From positions 50,047,811 to 50,111,810 of the forward strand of contig CM037584.1 of assembly GCA_021018995.1 (NCBI GenBank): a stretch of 64,000 nt of DNA, given 5' to 3'. This DNA comes from Chloranthus sessilifolius (lineage: Eukaryota > Streptophyta > Magnoliopsida > Chloranthales > Chloranthaceae). Shown here in pieces: positions 32,816 to 44,522 of the stretch (its first letter is position 1; each line of letters begins with the position of its first letter). A program made the position numbers and the translations under genes. Under the pieces are notes generated by a model, which saw only the letters and a list, made by a program, of their open reading frames with translations, did not search any database and had not been told where the DNA came from.

Positions 32816-34510
32816 TCATAAAAAGAAAGACTATTATTTTCTGAGATATGTGTCATGTGAAATTATTTAAACCGATTGATTTCAAGGCTATTATGTAAAA
32901 ATCTAAGGAAATTTATCTAATCGGCTCTGTCAGATTCGCCTTTTACGTCAAAAGCCCTATAGTTTCACCTTTATCTAAATCAATCAGCTCCAAGCCTAGT
33001 TGACTCTTAGGTTAGCAAAATGTCCAAATTACCTCCTTTCTTTAACGCACAAAAACATCATCTTCTTCCTCATTTTAATCTCGTACAGTTTTTAAAAGTC
33101 AGAGGTGATGAAGGTGACGACGTCTTCTCCTCAATCAAAACTATTCTGATCTGTTATTTGGATCGACCCAGATACACCTTTTTCGTCAGAGATTATAGCA
33201 GATTAGAATAAAGAAGAAGATGATACACCTATATAATTTAAAATTTTAAATATTTGCATTTTTCTATGCTTACGCGATGTGAAACGAGATCTATTCCGAT
33301 TTAAACTATTCTGAGCTGCTATTTGGATCAACCCTAATACACCGTCTGATTTGAAGGCTACAATATAAAATCGATAGTTCCAAAGATAGATATGAGAAAA
33401 AGGCAATATCGACTCTGTACATAGTCGGTACCGATCATTTTAAGAGTCGTCATCGACTCGATTATATAAAAAAAAAATAATAATAATTATAAATAAAAAT
33501 TATGTAATCGATGACGATTCTGTACTGAGTCGTCATCGACTCGGTACAGAGTCGTCATCGATTACATAAAAAAAAAATTTAAAAATTTAAATTTTTTTAT
33601 TTTATTTATTTATTTATTTTTTATGTAATCGATGACGACTCAGTACAGAGTCGTCATCAACTCGGTACAGAATCGTCATCGATTACATAATTTTTTTATT
33701 TTTTTTTAATATAATCGATGGCGACTCTGTATAGAGTCGATGACGACTTTGTACAGAGTCGATGACGACTCTTAAAATAATCAATACCGACTATGTACAG
33801 AGTCGATATCGACTGTGTACAGAGTCGATATCGCCTTTTTCTCATATCTATCTTTAGAATTATCGATTTGATATTGTAGCCTTCAAATCTGACGGCATAG
33901 ATCTCGTTTCACATCGCGTAAATATAGAAAAATGTAAATATTTAAAATTTTAAATTATATAGGTGTATTCTCTTCTTCCTTATTCTAATACCTCTATTCT
34001 AAAAAAGGTGTTTCTGGGTCGATCCAAATAGCAGATCGGAATAGTTTGGATTGAGGAGAAGACGCAGTCACCTTCGCCACCTCTGACTTTTAAAAACTGT
34101 ACCAGATTAAAATGAGGAAGAAGATGATGTTTTTGTGCGTTAAAGAAAGAAGGTAATTTAGACTTTTTGCTAATCTTAGGGTCGGCTAGGCTTGGAGCTG
34201 GTTGGTTTGCGTAAAGGTGAAATTACAGGGCCTCTGACGTAAAAGCTGTATCTGACAGGGCCGGTCAGGTAAATTTCCTAAAAATCTTTAAGGCAAAAAA
34301 TTGGCCCCAAACATGATCTTGATCAACTGATTTGTCCAGGTGAATCATTGACTCAGATGATGGCCTTTAATTGTATTCAATCATATAAAGATAATAGAGA
34401 TCGCTTTTGGTGCCATCATGATCTTCAAATCATACAGCCCTGTTCCGTTTGACACCGATCCAAAAAAATACAAGTCTTTCCAATATCGTGTACAAGTTGC
34501 AACTCCCTAA
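32816..34510. mobile_element. GAAAGACTTTG-family MITE split by a foldback element
   Basis: The left part (32816-32904, GAAAGACTATTATTTTCTG, GTCATGTGAAATTATT) and right part (34280-34510, ATGATGGCCTTTAATTG, AGATAATAGAGATCGC) together match the MITEs at 7495 and 24535. The 1.37-kb foldback element 32905-34279 sits between them with a target duplication. Confidence 0.55.
32905..34279. mobile_element. 1.37-kb foldback element with about 650-bp inverted arms
   Basis: The two halves are near-complete reverse complements. The left end AGGAAATTTATCTAATCGG pairs with the right end CCGGTCAGGTAAATTTCCT, and matching runs continue through CCAAGCCTAG, AACGCACAAAAACATCATCT and TTTAAAATTTTAAAT to a centre near 33600. 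The flanks are aaaaatcta (32897-32905) and aaaaatctt (34280-34288), an 8-of-9 target duplication (the perfect 8-bp part is 32897-32904 and 34280-34287), as for Mutator-like elements. The centre is built of alternating copies of GTCATCGATTACATAA and its inverse and of GACTCTGTACAGAGTCG palindromes. Short open frames are arm sequence without a domain. Confidence 0.8.
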
Positions 34511-34830
34511 TATTTCACACTTACAAAAGGTTTATCGCCATCTGATTGAACTACTTTCCCTCTCATAGCAATCTACATTATATTGAGCCTTCCATGCCTG
34601 CCGTCCACTTTGAGGCTTTTCAAAATTGGATATTATCTATAAGTATAGGTTACCTTTGTTCCTTAGTTGGAATAAAAATAGACTATTTGATGATTCACTT
34701 ATGGTCTAAGATGTCTCAAAATCAATCTGCTTCGACTGATTTCTGCAATCACTTGATTTATGTGGCAGGAGAGGTATCCTAAACTATATCCAAGTGTATC
34801 CCATTATTTGAAACGGACAATGTTATACAG

Positions 34831-34957
34831 TAGACAATTTTTTATATTTAATTTTGCAAGCAGCTTATGTGACACGGTATGTCTAGCTGCATCCATAGTG
34901 GGGCCCAAGCATTGTAGCTTTTCACATCGTGCTATAAGCTGCCTATAAAATTGTCTA
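34831..34957. mobile_element. Small foldback MITE (TAGACAATTTT ends)
   Basis: Inverted ends TAGACAATTTT / AAAATTGTCTA with inner GCAGCTTAT / ATAAGCTGC. 127 bp, non-coding. Confidence 0.65.
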
Positions 34958-35034
34958 TAAAAAAATGTTTATCAATTATAATTTTTCATATGAAACTAGA
35001 GTATCTATAAATCCACCTACCAAATCTTTGGTAG

Positions 35035-35080
35035 AATCAGATGATGGAGATCGTGTATCCTCCTAATCTTTCACATGATC
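35035..35080. repeat. Truncated arm of GATGGAGAT-family MITE
   Basis: GAATCAGATGATGGAGATCG followed by CTAATCTTTCACATGAT, then cut off at the gypsy gag fragment. Confidence 0.55.
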
Positions 35081-35827
35081 GAACTTGTTGGCCTTCATAA
35101 TTTCTGTAGCCACATAATCAGGAGCAAACCTTGACAATTGTATAAACTCCATATCATATTCTCTCACGGTTATTGCCCTCTGCTCCAAGGACATGAATCT
35201 TGCAACTATCTGATTCTTTAACTGCTTTGGGAAGTATTCCTTGTTGAATACTTCAACAAATTCTTCCCATGCCCACAAACCTCCTGAGTGCTCTTATTCT
35301 CTTTTCAATAATATTGACTTCCACCATGAGTCGACATCTCCGTCCAATTGACACGAAGCCCAATTGACTTTCTTTGTATCCGTGCATGACATTCTCTCCA
35401 ATAGTTTCTCAGTTTGATTCAATCACTTTTCCGCCTCCAATGGGTCAGTCTGACCGTAAAAGCTTGGAGGTCGTAGCTTCCTGAACTCTACAAATCCAGA
35501 GTGATATGGATTTACAATGGCAATAGGAGATGGAGGTGGTGCATGCTGATGATTATTGGCAGTCAACAATGTTGCTTGTTGAGCCATAGTATTTGTCATG
35601 GCCTTCATGGTCTGCATTATTCTCTGCCTTTCCTCTCTATCTTCATTTGTCTCCAAATTTCTCACTTCCAGATTCCTAACTTCTGGATTTCTTACTTCCG
35701 GAACACTTATCTTCGGAATCTCTCGATTTCTCAATGTAACTCTATTCGAAGCAGTGGGGATTTCATCTAAACTCCTCAAGTTTCTTTTATGGTCGTCTCT
35801 TGGTCGGCCCCTTCCTCTAATAGACAT
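35063..35827 (-). CDS. Ty3/gypsy Gag, broken and 3'-truncated
   Basis: Minus-strand Gag in two frames. The first (35827-35423) starts MSIRGRGRPRDDHKRN, has a charged region with repeats of the VRNPEVRNLEVRNLE type, and then the Gag opening FRKLRPPSFYGQTDPLEAEK. A stop and frame changes follow (35422-35280, with a CQLDGDVDSWWKS-like stretch). The second frame (35278-35063) gives WEEFVEVFNKEYFPKQL and EYDMEFIQLSRFAPD, the core of the retrotransposon Gag domain (PF03732). The zinc knuckle is missing because the element is cut. Confidence 0.8.
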
Positions 35828-36702
35828 TGACGCTTTGCAATATAAAACTAAAGTTTCATTAGTAGAAGGTCCCTATACTCCAACAAAATCAAAGACTTGT
35901 CAGAAATTCTAAAGAAAACACTTTGATACCAATTGTTACAGTCCGAATTTTGATACCCCGAAACCCGCTCCGTCAGTACGACCCTTAAGGTCGCACCCCA
36001 TATATCACACAGAACACCTGGTACATCCACTCATATAGCGGAAGCAAAGCACAATCTAATTAAGCAAAAAGAGTCATTAAAGAAAATAAATCTCCATTTT
36101 TATGTATAGATAACTCAAAAGATTTTGAAAAACGGTTCAGATCTCATGCTAATTGTATGAACAAAAGAACAAAACCGAACCGAACGTAACAAGCCAAAAG
36201 TCACACAAGATGGTTCGCCAAAAAGAATAACATAAGACATGAAATTGCTTTCTTACAAAATGTAAATGGCCGGATGTACCAAGCTTACAATCTATCTCTC
36301 AAAAATCAAAGTCTCGCAGTACAAGTCTACTAAAAGAACTCCTATGGAGGTCGCTCGGTCTCCTCCTTGAGAGCGTGCTCAAAATTCTCTAAATCTAGAT
36401 CCTCGGTACCCTAGATCTCTACACCTATGACATATAATCGAAGGGTGAGCTACATCATAGCTCAGTAAGGAAAAGTAATAGCATGCATATTTTCTATCAT
36501 CACACATATCTTTCATGACGTATCTCAATGCATAAGAATCATAATTTTAGAAGCATTTGCATAATCCAAAACAAATAACTGATGCACAGTTTCAACCACA
36601 TTGATCAAAGTTTTTAAAACACACCCTTATTACACATGCACTTAAATCAATTACTTAAGTAGTTTCTTGAGCATGTATAGCATTAAGCCCCCGATGGAAT
36701 AC

Positions 36703-38159
36703 TGATCTATTTTAAATTGTACTTATGCAACTGCACAAGATCTATTGAAACACGACGAAATCAAGGGTGTCGAATCTAAAAGGAAGCGTGAAATTTAATT
36801 AATTTTTAGAAGCGTCAAATGAACCTAAGAAAGTACCAAAGGTGAGATCTTTGTCACGATAAAAATTAACAACTACACAAACATAAAAATAAAAAGATTT
36901 AAACAAAGCTTAAGCAAGAAAAATAATAAAAAATCAAACAACGATGAAAAGATGAACAAGGAGTCTGCTAACCCAAGATTTATAATTTTTCTACCAACAA
37001 TCAATCATACATTTTCATGTCAAATTATTTGTTATCATTTAACTATAAAAAAATGAATCATAAAGAGTGTGATTATTGATTTAACATACCCTATCTGAAC
37101 ACTATGACTCATCCAACTACAGCATGAATCATGTGAAAAATATAGCGTATCTCGCATTCGAAATCACAACAGTAAGATCCAATCGCACGGTCTAAAAGTC
37201 ATACGATTCAATAATTATGACAATGAATACAAATATTAACTCTTATTTTACTACAAGCAAAATGATTCGAAAAGAATGCGATTATTGATCCGACATACCC
37301 TATCTAAACACTATGACTCATCCAACCACGGCATGAATCATTCGAAAAGCATAACTATCTCACATTCAAAATCACAACATTAAGATCCAATCGTACAGCC
37401 TGAAAGCCGTACAATTTAATATTTGTAAAAAGAAATGATTGAATGAAAATAAATTAACTACTTATCTAGGGGTCGCTTCCTCCTTGAATAAACGATTTTA
37501 GCTGTTCATCTCCGATCCACAGGTAATGCACAAATCCAAAACTATCAAACATGTTCTTTAAATTATCAAATGTTCGAATCTTTTAGGAAAATATCTGAAA
37601 CCTTACAAAACTTTGGTTCTTACTTACAAACTAATTATCATAAATTGAAACTAAGCTCTAAAAATAAAAATAAAAACTTAAGAAAAAGACTAAGAAAGTT
37701 GGCCAAGAAGGCCCCTAAAAAAAGCATGTCCAAACTATAAATACTGCTCTGTTTATATAGGGCTCGGATGGAAGAGTTTCCATATATAGGTCAATCGATT
37801 GAATTTTGGCAGACTTATTTGAATTTAAATATCAATCGATTGAGTTCAAATTCGAATTTGTGAGAGAAACAATTGTAATCAAACTCAATCGATTGATTTA
37901 TGAAATTCAATCGATTGATTATGACATGTGACATCTCATTCTCTTGCTTGTGGCTAGACCAATCATTTTTTTTTTACGGATTTCAGTGTTTCTGTTAGTT
38001 CCATGGTCCAATGCTCTCATGTAGCCTTAATTATGCACTTTTATGCTCTTGTCAAATTCAACGATCACAAACACCTGAAACCACTAAAACTAAATAATAG
38101 TCGTTAGATAGCCTTCATCGGATAGCCAAATGTTGGTATTATGGTGCGAAATATAGTCA
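36703..38159 (-). repeat. Solo LTR, same family as 55996-57320
   Basis: Read on the minus strand it matches 55996-57320 through GGCTATCCGATGAAGGCTAT near the start and CTTTGGTACTTTCTT and AATAGATCTTGTGCA near the end. It carries AATCAATCGATTGA repeats (37790-37920). The block 37050-37260 is tandemly duplicated at 37260-37440 (CATACCCTATCT ... CACTATGACTCATCCAAC). No TSD was found, as expected for an old insertion. Confidence 0.65.
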
Positions 38160-39604
38160 TATTTTGGTATAGATCAAATACCCACAATCGTCGTTCACAT
38201 GAACTATTGTACATTGCTCAAATACCTTTACATTAGATGACTTGTGCCGAACAAAGTATTTTCACTATTGGAAATTAAAGAATGGATATCCCACCGTACT
38301 GGTACACAATTTTGTATCGGATATCCCACTGTACCGGTCGCGGATATCCCGTCAAGTCGGTCATGGATGTCCCATCGTGTCGGTTGGGTATTCACACATA
38401 AACCTTAAATCAAAGTGTAAAAGCTTACATATAGTTTATCACCGTGAATTTGTGCGAAATATAGAAATTCGAAGTTTTCACATATTCCACACACATACTT
38501 GTTCACATCGCTTTTGATGTCACACCTAAAATGATTCACATCTCTTTGATATCACACACAATATTATCTGAAATCTCACACATAACACATACACACACAA
38601 TTCTTCTCTTAGTGATCACATTTACTAATTTCACATGTTCAAAAGCTATGAATGAAATCATGCTATTACAAAAGCAAAAGTCGGAAAGCACACATCTTCT
38701 TATCGTATCACTACACGCATGCTAGCTGAAATCAAATATACATACTAAAGAGTTTTCCCTACCTCAAATGAAGTCACACATAACCCAATCCAACCACAAT
38801 TCTCACATATCCACACACATCATCAACACTTCAATCTTATAGTCAAAATGTCTAAACATCCCTTAAGAATGCTTAAAGGAACCTAAGATATACATTGCTA
38901 AAGAATTCTGAACGAAAGAAGGAACTTAAGTACTATGTTCCTCGCGCGAGCGAGCTCTAAAGCTCAGGCACGCGAGCACAAAACTGGTCATTTCTCGCGT
39001 GACCGACTTGAATTTCAGTGCACTGATAATGGTCACGCAAGGCCTTGCGCGAGCGAAGCTTATTTCACTTAAGTCCTCGCGCGAGCCAGACACAGAGCCC
39101 CACAGGCTTACTTCTTCCTTCTAAAGGGTTCTCAAGCCATCACGAGGTCTCTCACGTGAGCGAGCTCTGAAGCTCGTGCACGCAAGAACCAAAGATATTC
39201 ATATCTGAGTTTTCTCTCCAACTCGATCTTCACTAACTCTCAACCATATTCCACATACATCATAATGAATAATAAATGTCCCATTATAAATATAATGAGC
39301 ATTGATTTCATACCTTAAATATGATGATCCCTCCGTAGATCGGATTGTTCTTCTTGAAGGAACGAAAAGGGATTTCTAAAACCTAATCCACTCACATCGA
39401 GCACTCTGATCACCATGTAACCAACAAAATCATATGGCTCAACTCCCCACACACCCTTGCACACTTTTACAATAATCTATTGGATCGAATCACAAGGATT
39501 CAAGCAATCCTTTCTCTCTTTCTCTTCAAACCCTCATTCTTCTCTCTTTCTATCTCTCTAACTCTCAACAACTCAAGCTAGTAAAAAGAAACTCACGTGT
39601 GAGA

Positions 39605-39618
39605 CCCCCCCCCCCCCC
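39605..39618. repeat. C14 homopolymer
   Basis: Fourteen consecutive C on the plus strand. Confidence 0.9.
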
Positions 39619-39832
39619 TTTTATCCTAGCACTTGAGTTAGCTAACATGTCAGATGTTATCTTATCCACTAACTACTTATAATGTTAGACACATACACAC
39701 TAAGGTATAAAAGTGTGCATGGGTTCCCTTGCAAATCATATACGCTAAGTCCTGTACACACGTGACTTAAATGGTTTAGGAAAAGTGGGGTTATTATAGA
39801 GACTCCATTTTGTTTCGAAGTATGAAGACATG

Positions 39833-40292
39833 TCAAACGATGAGATATACCATGATGTAAAAGAAATTCTTTAAAATGACCACTTGTATACTCTCCACCA
39901 TCATCGCTTTGAAGCAGTTTAATTGGATGAGATAAAAGTTTCTCAGCATAGGCTTTGAATTGAATAAAGTAGTCAAGGGTTTATATCTCATTGGATAGAT
40001 CCATGAATACCTTGAATAATCACCCATAAATAATAAATAATATCTCGATCCTTGATTAGATGGACAAGGAGACGACCACACATTCATTAGAATAAGTTCC
40101 TATGACGAAGATGCAATAGAATTAGATAAATTAAATGGTAATTTAATGCTCTTAGACATATGACAATGATCACAAAATTTATTCCCACTAAACGAATTTT
40201 TAATGAAAATGCATTTCAAGAAATTAAATTAGAGACAATTTGGGATGCGAGGTGGCCCAAACGAAGATGCCACTTAGATGAAGACACACGAT
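39833..40292 (-). CDS. Copia integrase fragment
   Basis: Minus-strand pieces. Near 40240-40275 the zinc-domain motif WHLRLGHLAS is seen; 40087-39833 gives the core start SRYYLLFMGDYSRYSWIYP. The end at 39799 breaks just after the conserved HTSKQNGV stretch. Several stops or frameshifts. Confidence 0.7.
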
Positions 40293-41560
40293 TATAGACA
40301 GCCCATTTTTTATCCTCTCGGAGTATACAAACTTGTTCAGTTAACCCTTGACCTTGCCCGTAGCCTCCGAAAAGGGGCCAACCCTCTCTGAAGACTCTAA
40401 AACTCCAAATATGGGGACTATATACTGAAATAATAGTGCATGGTCGAGAAATGAGCTAAAACTTCAACCCATGGACTCAGACTCGACCCGGCTCGAGAAG
40501 TTCTCCAATTCCGCGTCTCTACCAACGCGCAGAATTGATTGCACGCGTGACACCATGTGCGCAATTTGTCCAAATCAGACCAGAAAACAACTTCCGTAGA
40601 CAGCCTGAAGACCCAAATTACACGCTTAACTCTAAGCGCGAAATTCGATTGCACGCCTCACTAGATGCACGCAATTGGTCCCAAGTTGGACTAGGCCTAG
40701 GATTCCCAATCACGCTCGTAATCAGTTCCAAGTAGACTGAAACTTGGAAACCGATTGAGCCAGTTAGCCGATCATTCTTTAATTGGCCAATCACGCTCGT
40801 ACCCACACACGCGTAATTATCCCGATACTTATAAAAAGACTCCCTGCCTCACAACTCGATAACAACCAATTCTCTAATTTTCCCTCCTCTCTCAAGCTTA
40901 GCTCTTTTTAGAAATTTTGAGGTTCTCTCTAGGGTTCTCAAAGAAAGGGGTCGAGCTGCCTTTCTAGACTTCTATAACTGCAGACTCTTCTCTAGGATCA
41001 CCAGATAGTCAGGCTAGCGGTATTGGCCAGCTAGCCCTGACTCTAGAAGTAGTATTAGAAGAATAAGCACCCTTAGCCTTAGATAGCCCCTAGGAAACCC
41101 CTACCCAAATTCTTAGCTTAGAATCAATTAGGTCCTTGACCCCTTTCAATTTTCAAACCTTAGCCACCCGATTTGCCCAAGGGAGCTTACGAAAGGTACC
41201 CGGAAACGGGGTCGATCGTCCTTAGTATAGCGAGCCAAAACCCCCTTTTTAGATAGGTCCCCCTAGGATTAGGAAACCAAACTAGCTAGACTTTTAGGTG
41301 ACCCATGGCTGCTAGAGTTGGCAGGCCGATGTTCAGCAAATGAGTCAACCCTCATCTCCACAAGTGTTGCAGCGTCGATAAATATCTACAGCTAGCGATC
41401 GCATCAACCCAGGTAATCTTTATTTAGAATTCACCTTTTTCTTTCAGTAATTAATATTTCTTAGCTTATTATTCTATCACCTTCAGCCAGAGTCCATGTG
41501 GACTGAATTGGGCCACTTCTTCCAGGGACTGAAAGGAACTCAAAAAAGTACATACCAACA
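40293..41560 (+). mobile_element. Gypsy-type solo LTR, second copy
   Basis: Starts TATAGACAGCCCATTTT (TG changed to TA) and ends ACATACCAACA. It matches the LTR 10332-18933 at both ends and in the interior (GCGTCGATAAATAT, GGAACTCAAAAAAG). It is shorter, about 1.27 kb. Flanks acgat (40288-40292) and acgtt (41561-41565) are a 4-of-5 target duplication. It separates the integrase and protease parts of one copia element. Confidence 0.75.
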
Positions 41561-41564
41561 ACGT

Positions 41565-42145
41565 TCACCTATAAATGCAACCGGTGTGTTATTCTTATTC
41601 AATGGGGTACAATGAAGATGCATCAGATATAAATCATCTTTACTCTACCCTTGGAAAAACGTCTTCCTAATCTCGAGATCCTTCACACAAAACCCATCGG
41701 AAAAAAATAAAAATGACATCGGTTATCACGGGCAAGTTGATTAATAGAAAGTATGTTAACATAGACATCAGGGCACTGAAGCAAGTTATTCATACGAAAT
41801 TTAATAGAATTTATTTTGAAAATAGATTATCCAATTTGTAAAATGGGCAAACCCGATCCATTTCTAACAGTCACTTTATCCCCTCCTTCGTATTCATTGT
41901 GAATAGAGATTGGCGAGTTCATGTGTAATATGGGCTGATGCCCCGGTGTCTCCGATCCATCGTTGCTCTTGACAATCGTAGCTTGAAGTTTCTTAGTGGG
42001 CACCCGCCTTTCATAGGCTAGATTTAGCCTATTATAGCAATCAATAGTCGGGTAACCAGGCCGACCCTAGATCTGACACATAGTTGGAGGTGGTCTGGAT
42101 TCAAATTGGGAACTGGGAGTGGATCCAGATGACTTCCCATTGTTC
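41565..42145 (-). CDS. Copia protease and pre-integrase region
   Basis: Minus-strand remnants. Around 41975-41930 the frame reads WIGDTGASAHITHELA, a protease start with the DTG triad intact. PGYPTIDCYNR just upstream belongs to the region after the zinc knuckle. LLQCPDVYVNILSINQLARD near 41790-41725 is the usual protease end. Stop codons interrupt the frame. Confidence 0.7.
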
Positions 42146-42148
42146 TGA

Positions 42149-42855
42149 TTAAAAGAACCTGAGGTTCATGGTCGAGTTGGTATTCGACCAACCACCATTA
42201 ATATGCCCCCGTTGATTATTTTTGGCTTTGGGAGCATAGAGAGCAATAGTGCTTTGTTCAGTGGGGAGTAGACATATATCCTCAATTCTCATCTCAGCAC
42301 TCAAGAGCAGGCCGATGAGATCATCCAATGTGATTGGGTTGTCATGTGCAAATATTGAATTCACAGCGGCCTCATATAGAGGCCCACCACCATTCATGAT
42401 GATTGCCATTAAATCATCATCATGGGCAGGCATTCCAGCAAGAGCAAGGTTGCCAGTTATTTGATTCATTTTTATCAAAATAGTCAGAAACAGACATATC
42501 ACCATGGTTAGTTGTTTGAAGCTGATGTTTGAGATGAAGGATATGAGCTTTTGATTAAGCGGCAAAACATTTTTCAAGCGAGGACCACACGACCTGAGTA
42601 GTTGAAAGTCGTGTAACAGTGGATAGAATGGTTCAATGTGACATTGATCCAACTTAATACCAATTGGTCCTTTGATGCCACCGTATAGGCAGATGGCACG
42701 ACAGTTGTGGGCATATTATTGTTGCCCATATCAAACTGACCTGGGCATGGAGTTGCACTAGTGGCAATTCCAAGCAAATCCAAGCTACAAAGCACAAGGT
42801 TGATTTGAGCCAGCCAGACAGAGTAGTTGGTTTGATCTAGTTTGATCGACACCAT
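42149..42855 (-). CDS. Copia Gag, frameshifted
   Basis: The frame from 42855 starts MVSIKLDQTNYSVWLAQINL, a typical copia Gag opening with the LDxxNYxxW motif, and runs to 42574. It then continues in another frame through ALAGMPAHDDDLMAII and ITLDDLIGLLLSAEMRIED to 42149. Part of the truncated copia element 39799-42911. Confidence 0.8.
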
Positions 42856-42911
42856 CTGAGAGATGTTACTAATTGAATGATTGAATGAAGAGGAAGGTGA
42901 CGATACTATAA

Positions 42912-43300
42912 AAAGACAAAATATTTTAAGAGATTTTACTATGCTTCATTTTATTTATGACATGGGTATATATAAATATTATAAGAGATCACAGTTCCTT
43001 AATTTTATAAACTTTGTTAACAACCGATGAGCTAGAATATAACAATTATAGAAAGTACAACAAATCAATCTTATCACTTATAACTAATAGCTGAAAATGA
43101 CACCACAAGAGAATCTTTGGGGATCTTCATAGATCATTTAGAAATTCTCGGTAATCTCTTTGATTCCACAAGAGAATCTTTAGGGATCTTCCAAGATCAT
43201 TTAGAAATCTCGGCAATCTGCTTGATTTTGGGGTTTGGATCATGTATATATCCTCTATTATAACAAACATGACTTTTCATGTTATCTTGATCCCATGGAA
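42912..43300. repeat. Probable copia LTR with a 63-bp tandem duplication
   Basis: Lies directly upstream (right) of the gag frame on the minus strand and holds a TATA-like TATATATACCC. Two 63-bp units start at 43103 and 43166 (CCACAAGAGAATCTTT ... CTTTGATT). The right boundary is not resolved. Confidence 0.4.
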
Positions 43301-43526
43301 ATCTAAATTGCTAAAAAATGTTTGTTAATTTAATGAATTCCACCTTAAATAAAACCAAACTCTAGGACTTGTCATGTTGAATTGGGGAGCCCATGCATCA
43401 CCTATGGTACATTCCTCATTGAATCAACAAATGTAGCGCCATAATCGCAAATGGGTTTGGATTTGGTGCAGTTGTGTGCACCATGGGTGGTGCATGGATC
43501 AATCTTTATCTGGTAAAGTGATTGAT

Positions 43527-43690
43527 CACTACAAAATATAAGACTACTAGCGGCAACCAAAAACTGTCGCTATTAACAAAAAAGTGTTGCTGTTAGTCCT
43601 GTCGCTACCAAAAACTGCCGCTATTAGTCCTGCCACTACCAAAAATTGGCTTAACAGCAAGTGCCGCTGAAACACCTTATTTCTGTAGTG
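43527..43690. mobile_element. CACTA-type MITE with TSD GAT
   Basis: Starts CACTACAAAATATAAGAC and ends TTATTTCTGTAGTG, the classic CACTA (En/Spm) termini, with the 3-bp duplication gat at 43524-43526 and 43691-43693. 164 bp, with subterminal repeats of the GTCGCTA and TGCCGCTATTAGTCCTG type. Confidence 0.88.
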
Positions 43691-43867
43691 GATGAAACCT
43701 TCAGTTCCTCGACATCATGATAGTTTCAAGGCTCTTGCCTTTAAAAACGATAAACTTCCCTCATCTGCCTCGTAGTTTACGGGTTTTTGTAAAGGTGAGG
43801 GGAAGCTAGAAAAGGAGCTTAGCATGAGAGAGATCAGACAATAATAAGCGTGGTATTAGCTATGAAT

Positions 43868-44255
43868 GCTAACCACCAAAGAGAAACACCTTGGGTAGGA
43901 ACTTACACCATGGTTCCATAACCAACAAGCTATGAATTACATAGCTAGCAACCAATCAAAGTAAACAACTAGATAAGAAAGTAAATAGCAAGTTAGGATA
44001 CTCATACGCGAGATTTACGTGGTTCGGCTATACCTATATTCACGGGGGTGACAAGAAAATCCACTATGAAGAACACCGACGACTTGAACAACCCGCAAAC
44101 TCGTTCTGAAGAATGGAAGCTTTGATTGCTATCCACAAAGAAATCAACCTCTCTTTGTACAATCTCTCCAAGCTCACTCTTCCTATTAACCTTCTTCTTG
44201 GACTTATATTCTCTCACTAGTTCTTCAAAACATGTTACTAAGTGTGTCATTCACA
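43868..44255 (-). repeat. Copia 3' LTR (element 43825-49159)
   Basis: Almost identical over long runs to 48691-49159 (GCTAACCACCAAAGAGAAAC, ATACTCATACGCGAGATTTA). It has lost about 75-80 bp present near 49048-49130 of the other LTR. It ends CATTCACA at 44255. Immediately inside is the purine-rich GAGGTGGAAAA (minus strand), the polypurine tract. The first 35-40 bp at the left are not alignable. Confidence 0.85.
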
Positions 44256-44522
44256 ATTTTCCACCTCGTACATCATTTAATAGACCTCAAATTTTGGACG
44301 AACACAGGAAGAGGTAGCAAACACCTAGAAATGTACCTCAACATAACTGAGTTGTAGGCCCAACCTACTGCACCATTCTGACCATGGCTGCCTACGTACT
44401 CTTAATTGGGATCAAGCCACCGTAGTTCCTACAATCGGGATGAAGACTTTACCTCACCCCAACACCACCCCGAAGGGCCATACCCTCATGGGTAATTAAC
44501 ATGGGTTGATATGAAGCAAGTC

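Larger units (their letters stand above)
35081..39798 (-). mobile_element. Truncated Ty3/gypsy (Tekay-like) element: 5' LTR and gag
   Basis: Minus-strand element. It runs from its 5' LTR (39798-35935, about 3.9 kb including a nested solo LTR) through a primer-site region into gag and stops abruptly near 35081. Pol and the 3' LTR are absent. Its right edge abuts a copia integrase sequence that is cut mid-motif, so it inserted into or rearranged with the copia element 39799-42911. The assignment to Tekay rests on the TATAATAACCCCAC LTR start and long LTR and is an inference. Confidence 0.6.
35935..39798 (-). repeat. Gypsy 5' LTR, containing a nested solo LTR
   Basis: On the minus strand the LTR starts TATAATAACCCCACTTTTCC at 39798 (TG changed to TA) and ends CGGACTGTAACA near 35935, directly followed by TTGGTATCAAAGTG, which resembles a tRNA-iMet primer site. 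Inside are four GGATATCCCACTGTACCGG-like units (38284-38385), GC-rich CTCGCGCGAG motifs (38940-39190) and a C14 run at 39605-39618. The middle (36703-38159) is a separate solo LTR. Confidence 0.6.
39799..42911 (-). mobile_element. Ty1/copia element, truncated, with a nested solo LTR
   Basis: Minus-strand remains from gag (42855) to integrase (39799), where the gypsy LTR cuts it in the middle of the TSKQNGV motif. RT, RNase H and 3' LTR are missing. A gypsy-type solo LTR interrupts it at 40293-41560. Frames are shifted in gag. The probable 5' LTR lies to the right (about 42912-43300), but its outer limit was not resolved. Confidence 0.75.

Noticed and set aside
33020..33406. Open frames on both strands
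   Set aside because: They are the two arms of the foldback element read in opposite directions; no domain and no coding signature.
37050..37440. Direct repeats as a CRISPR-like array
   Set aside because: Only two long imperfect copies inside an LTR of a plant genome; no regular short repeats and spacers.
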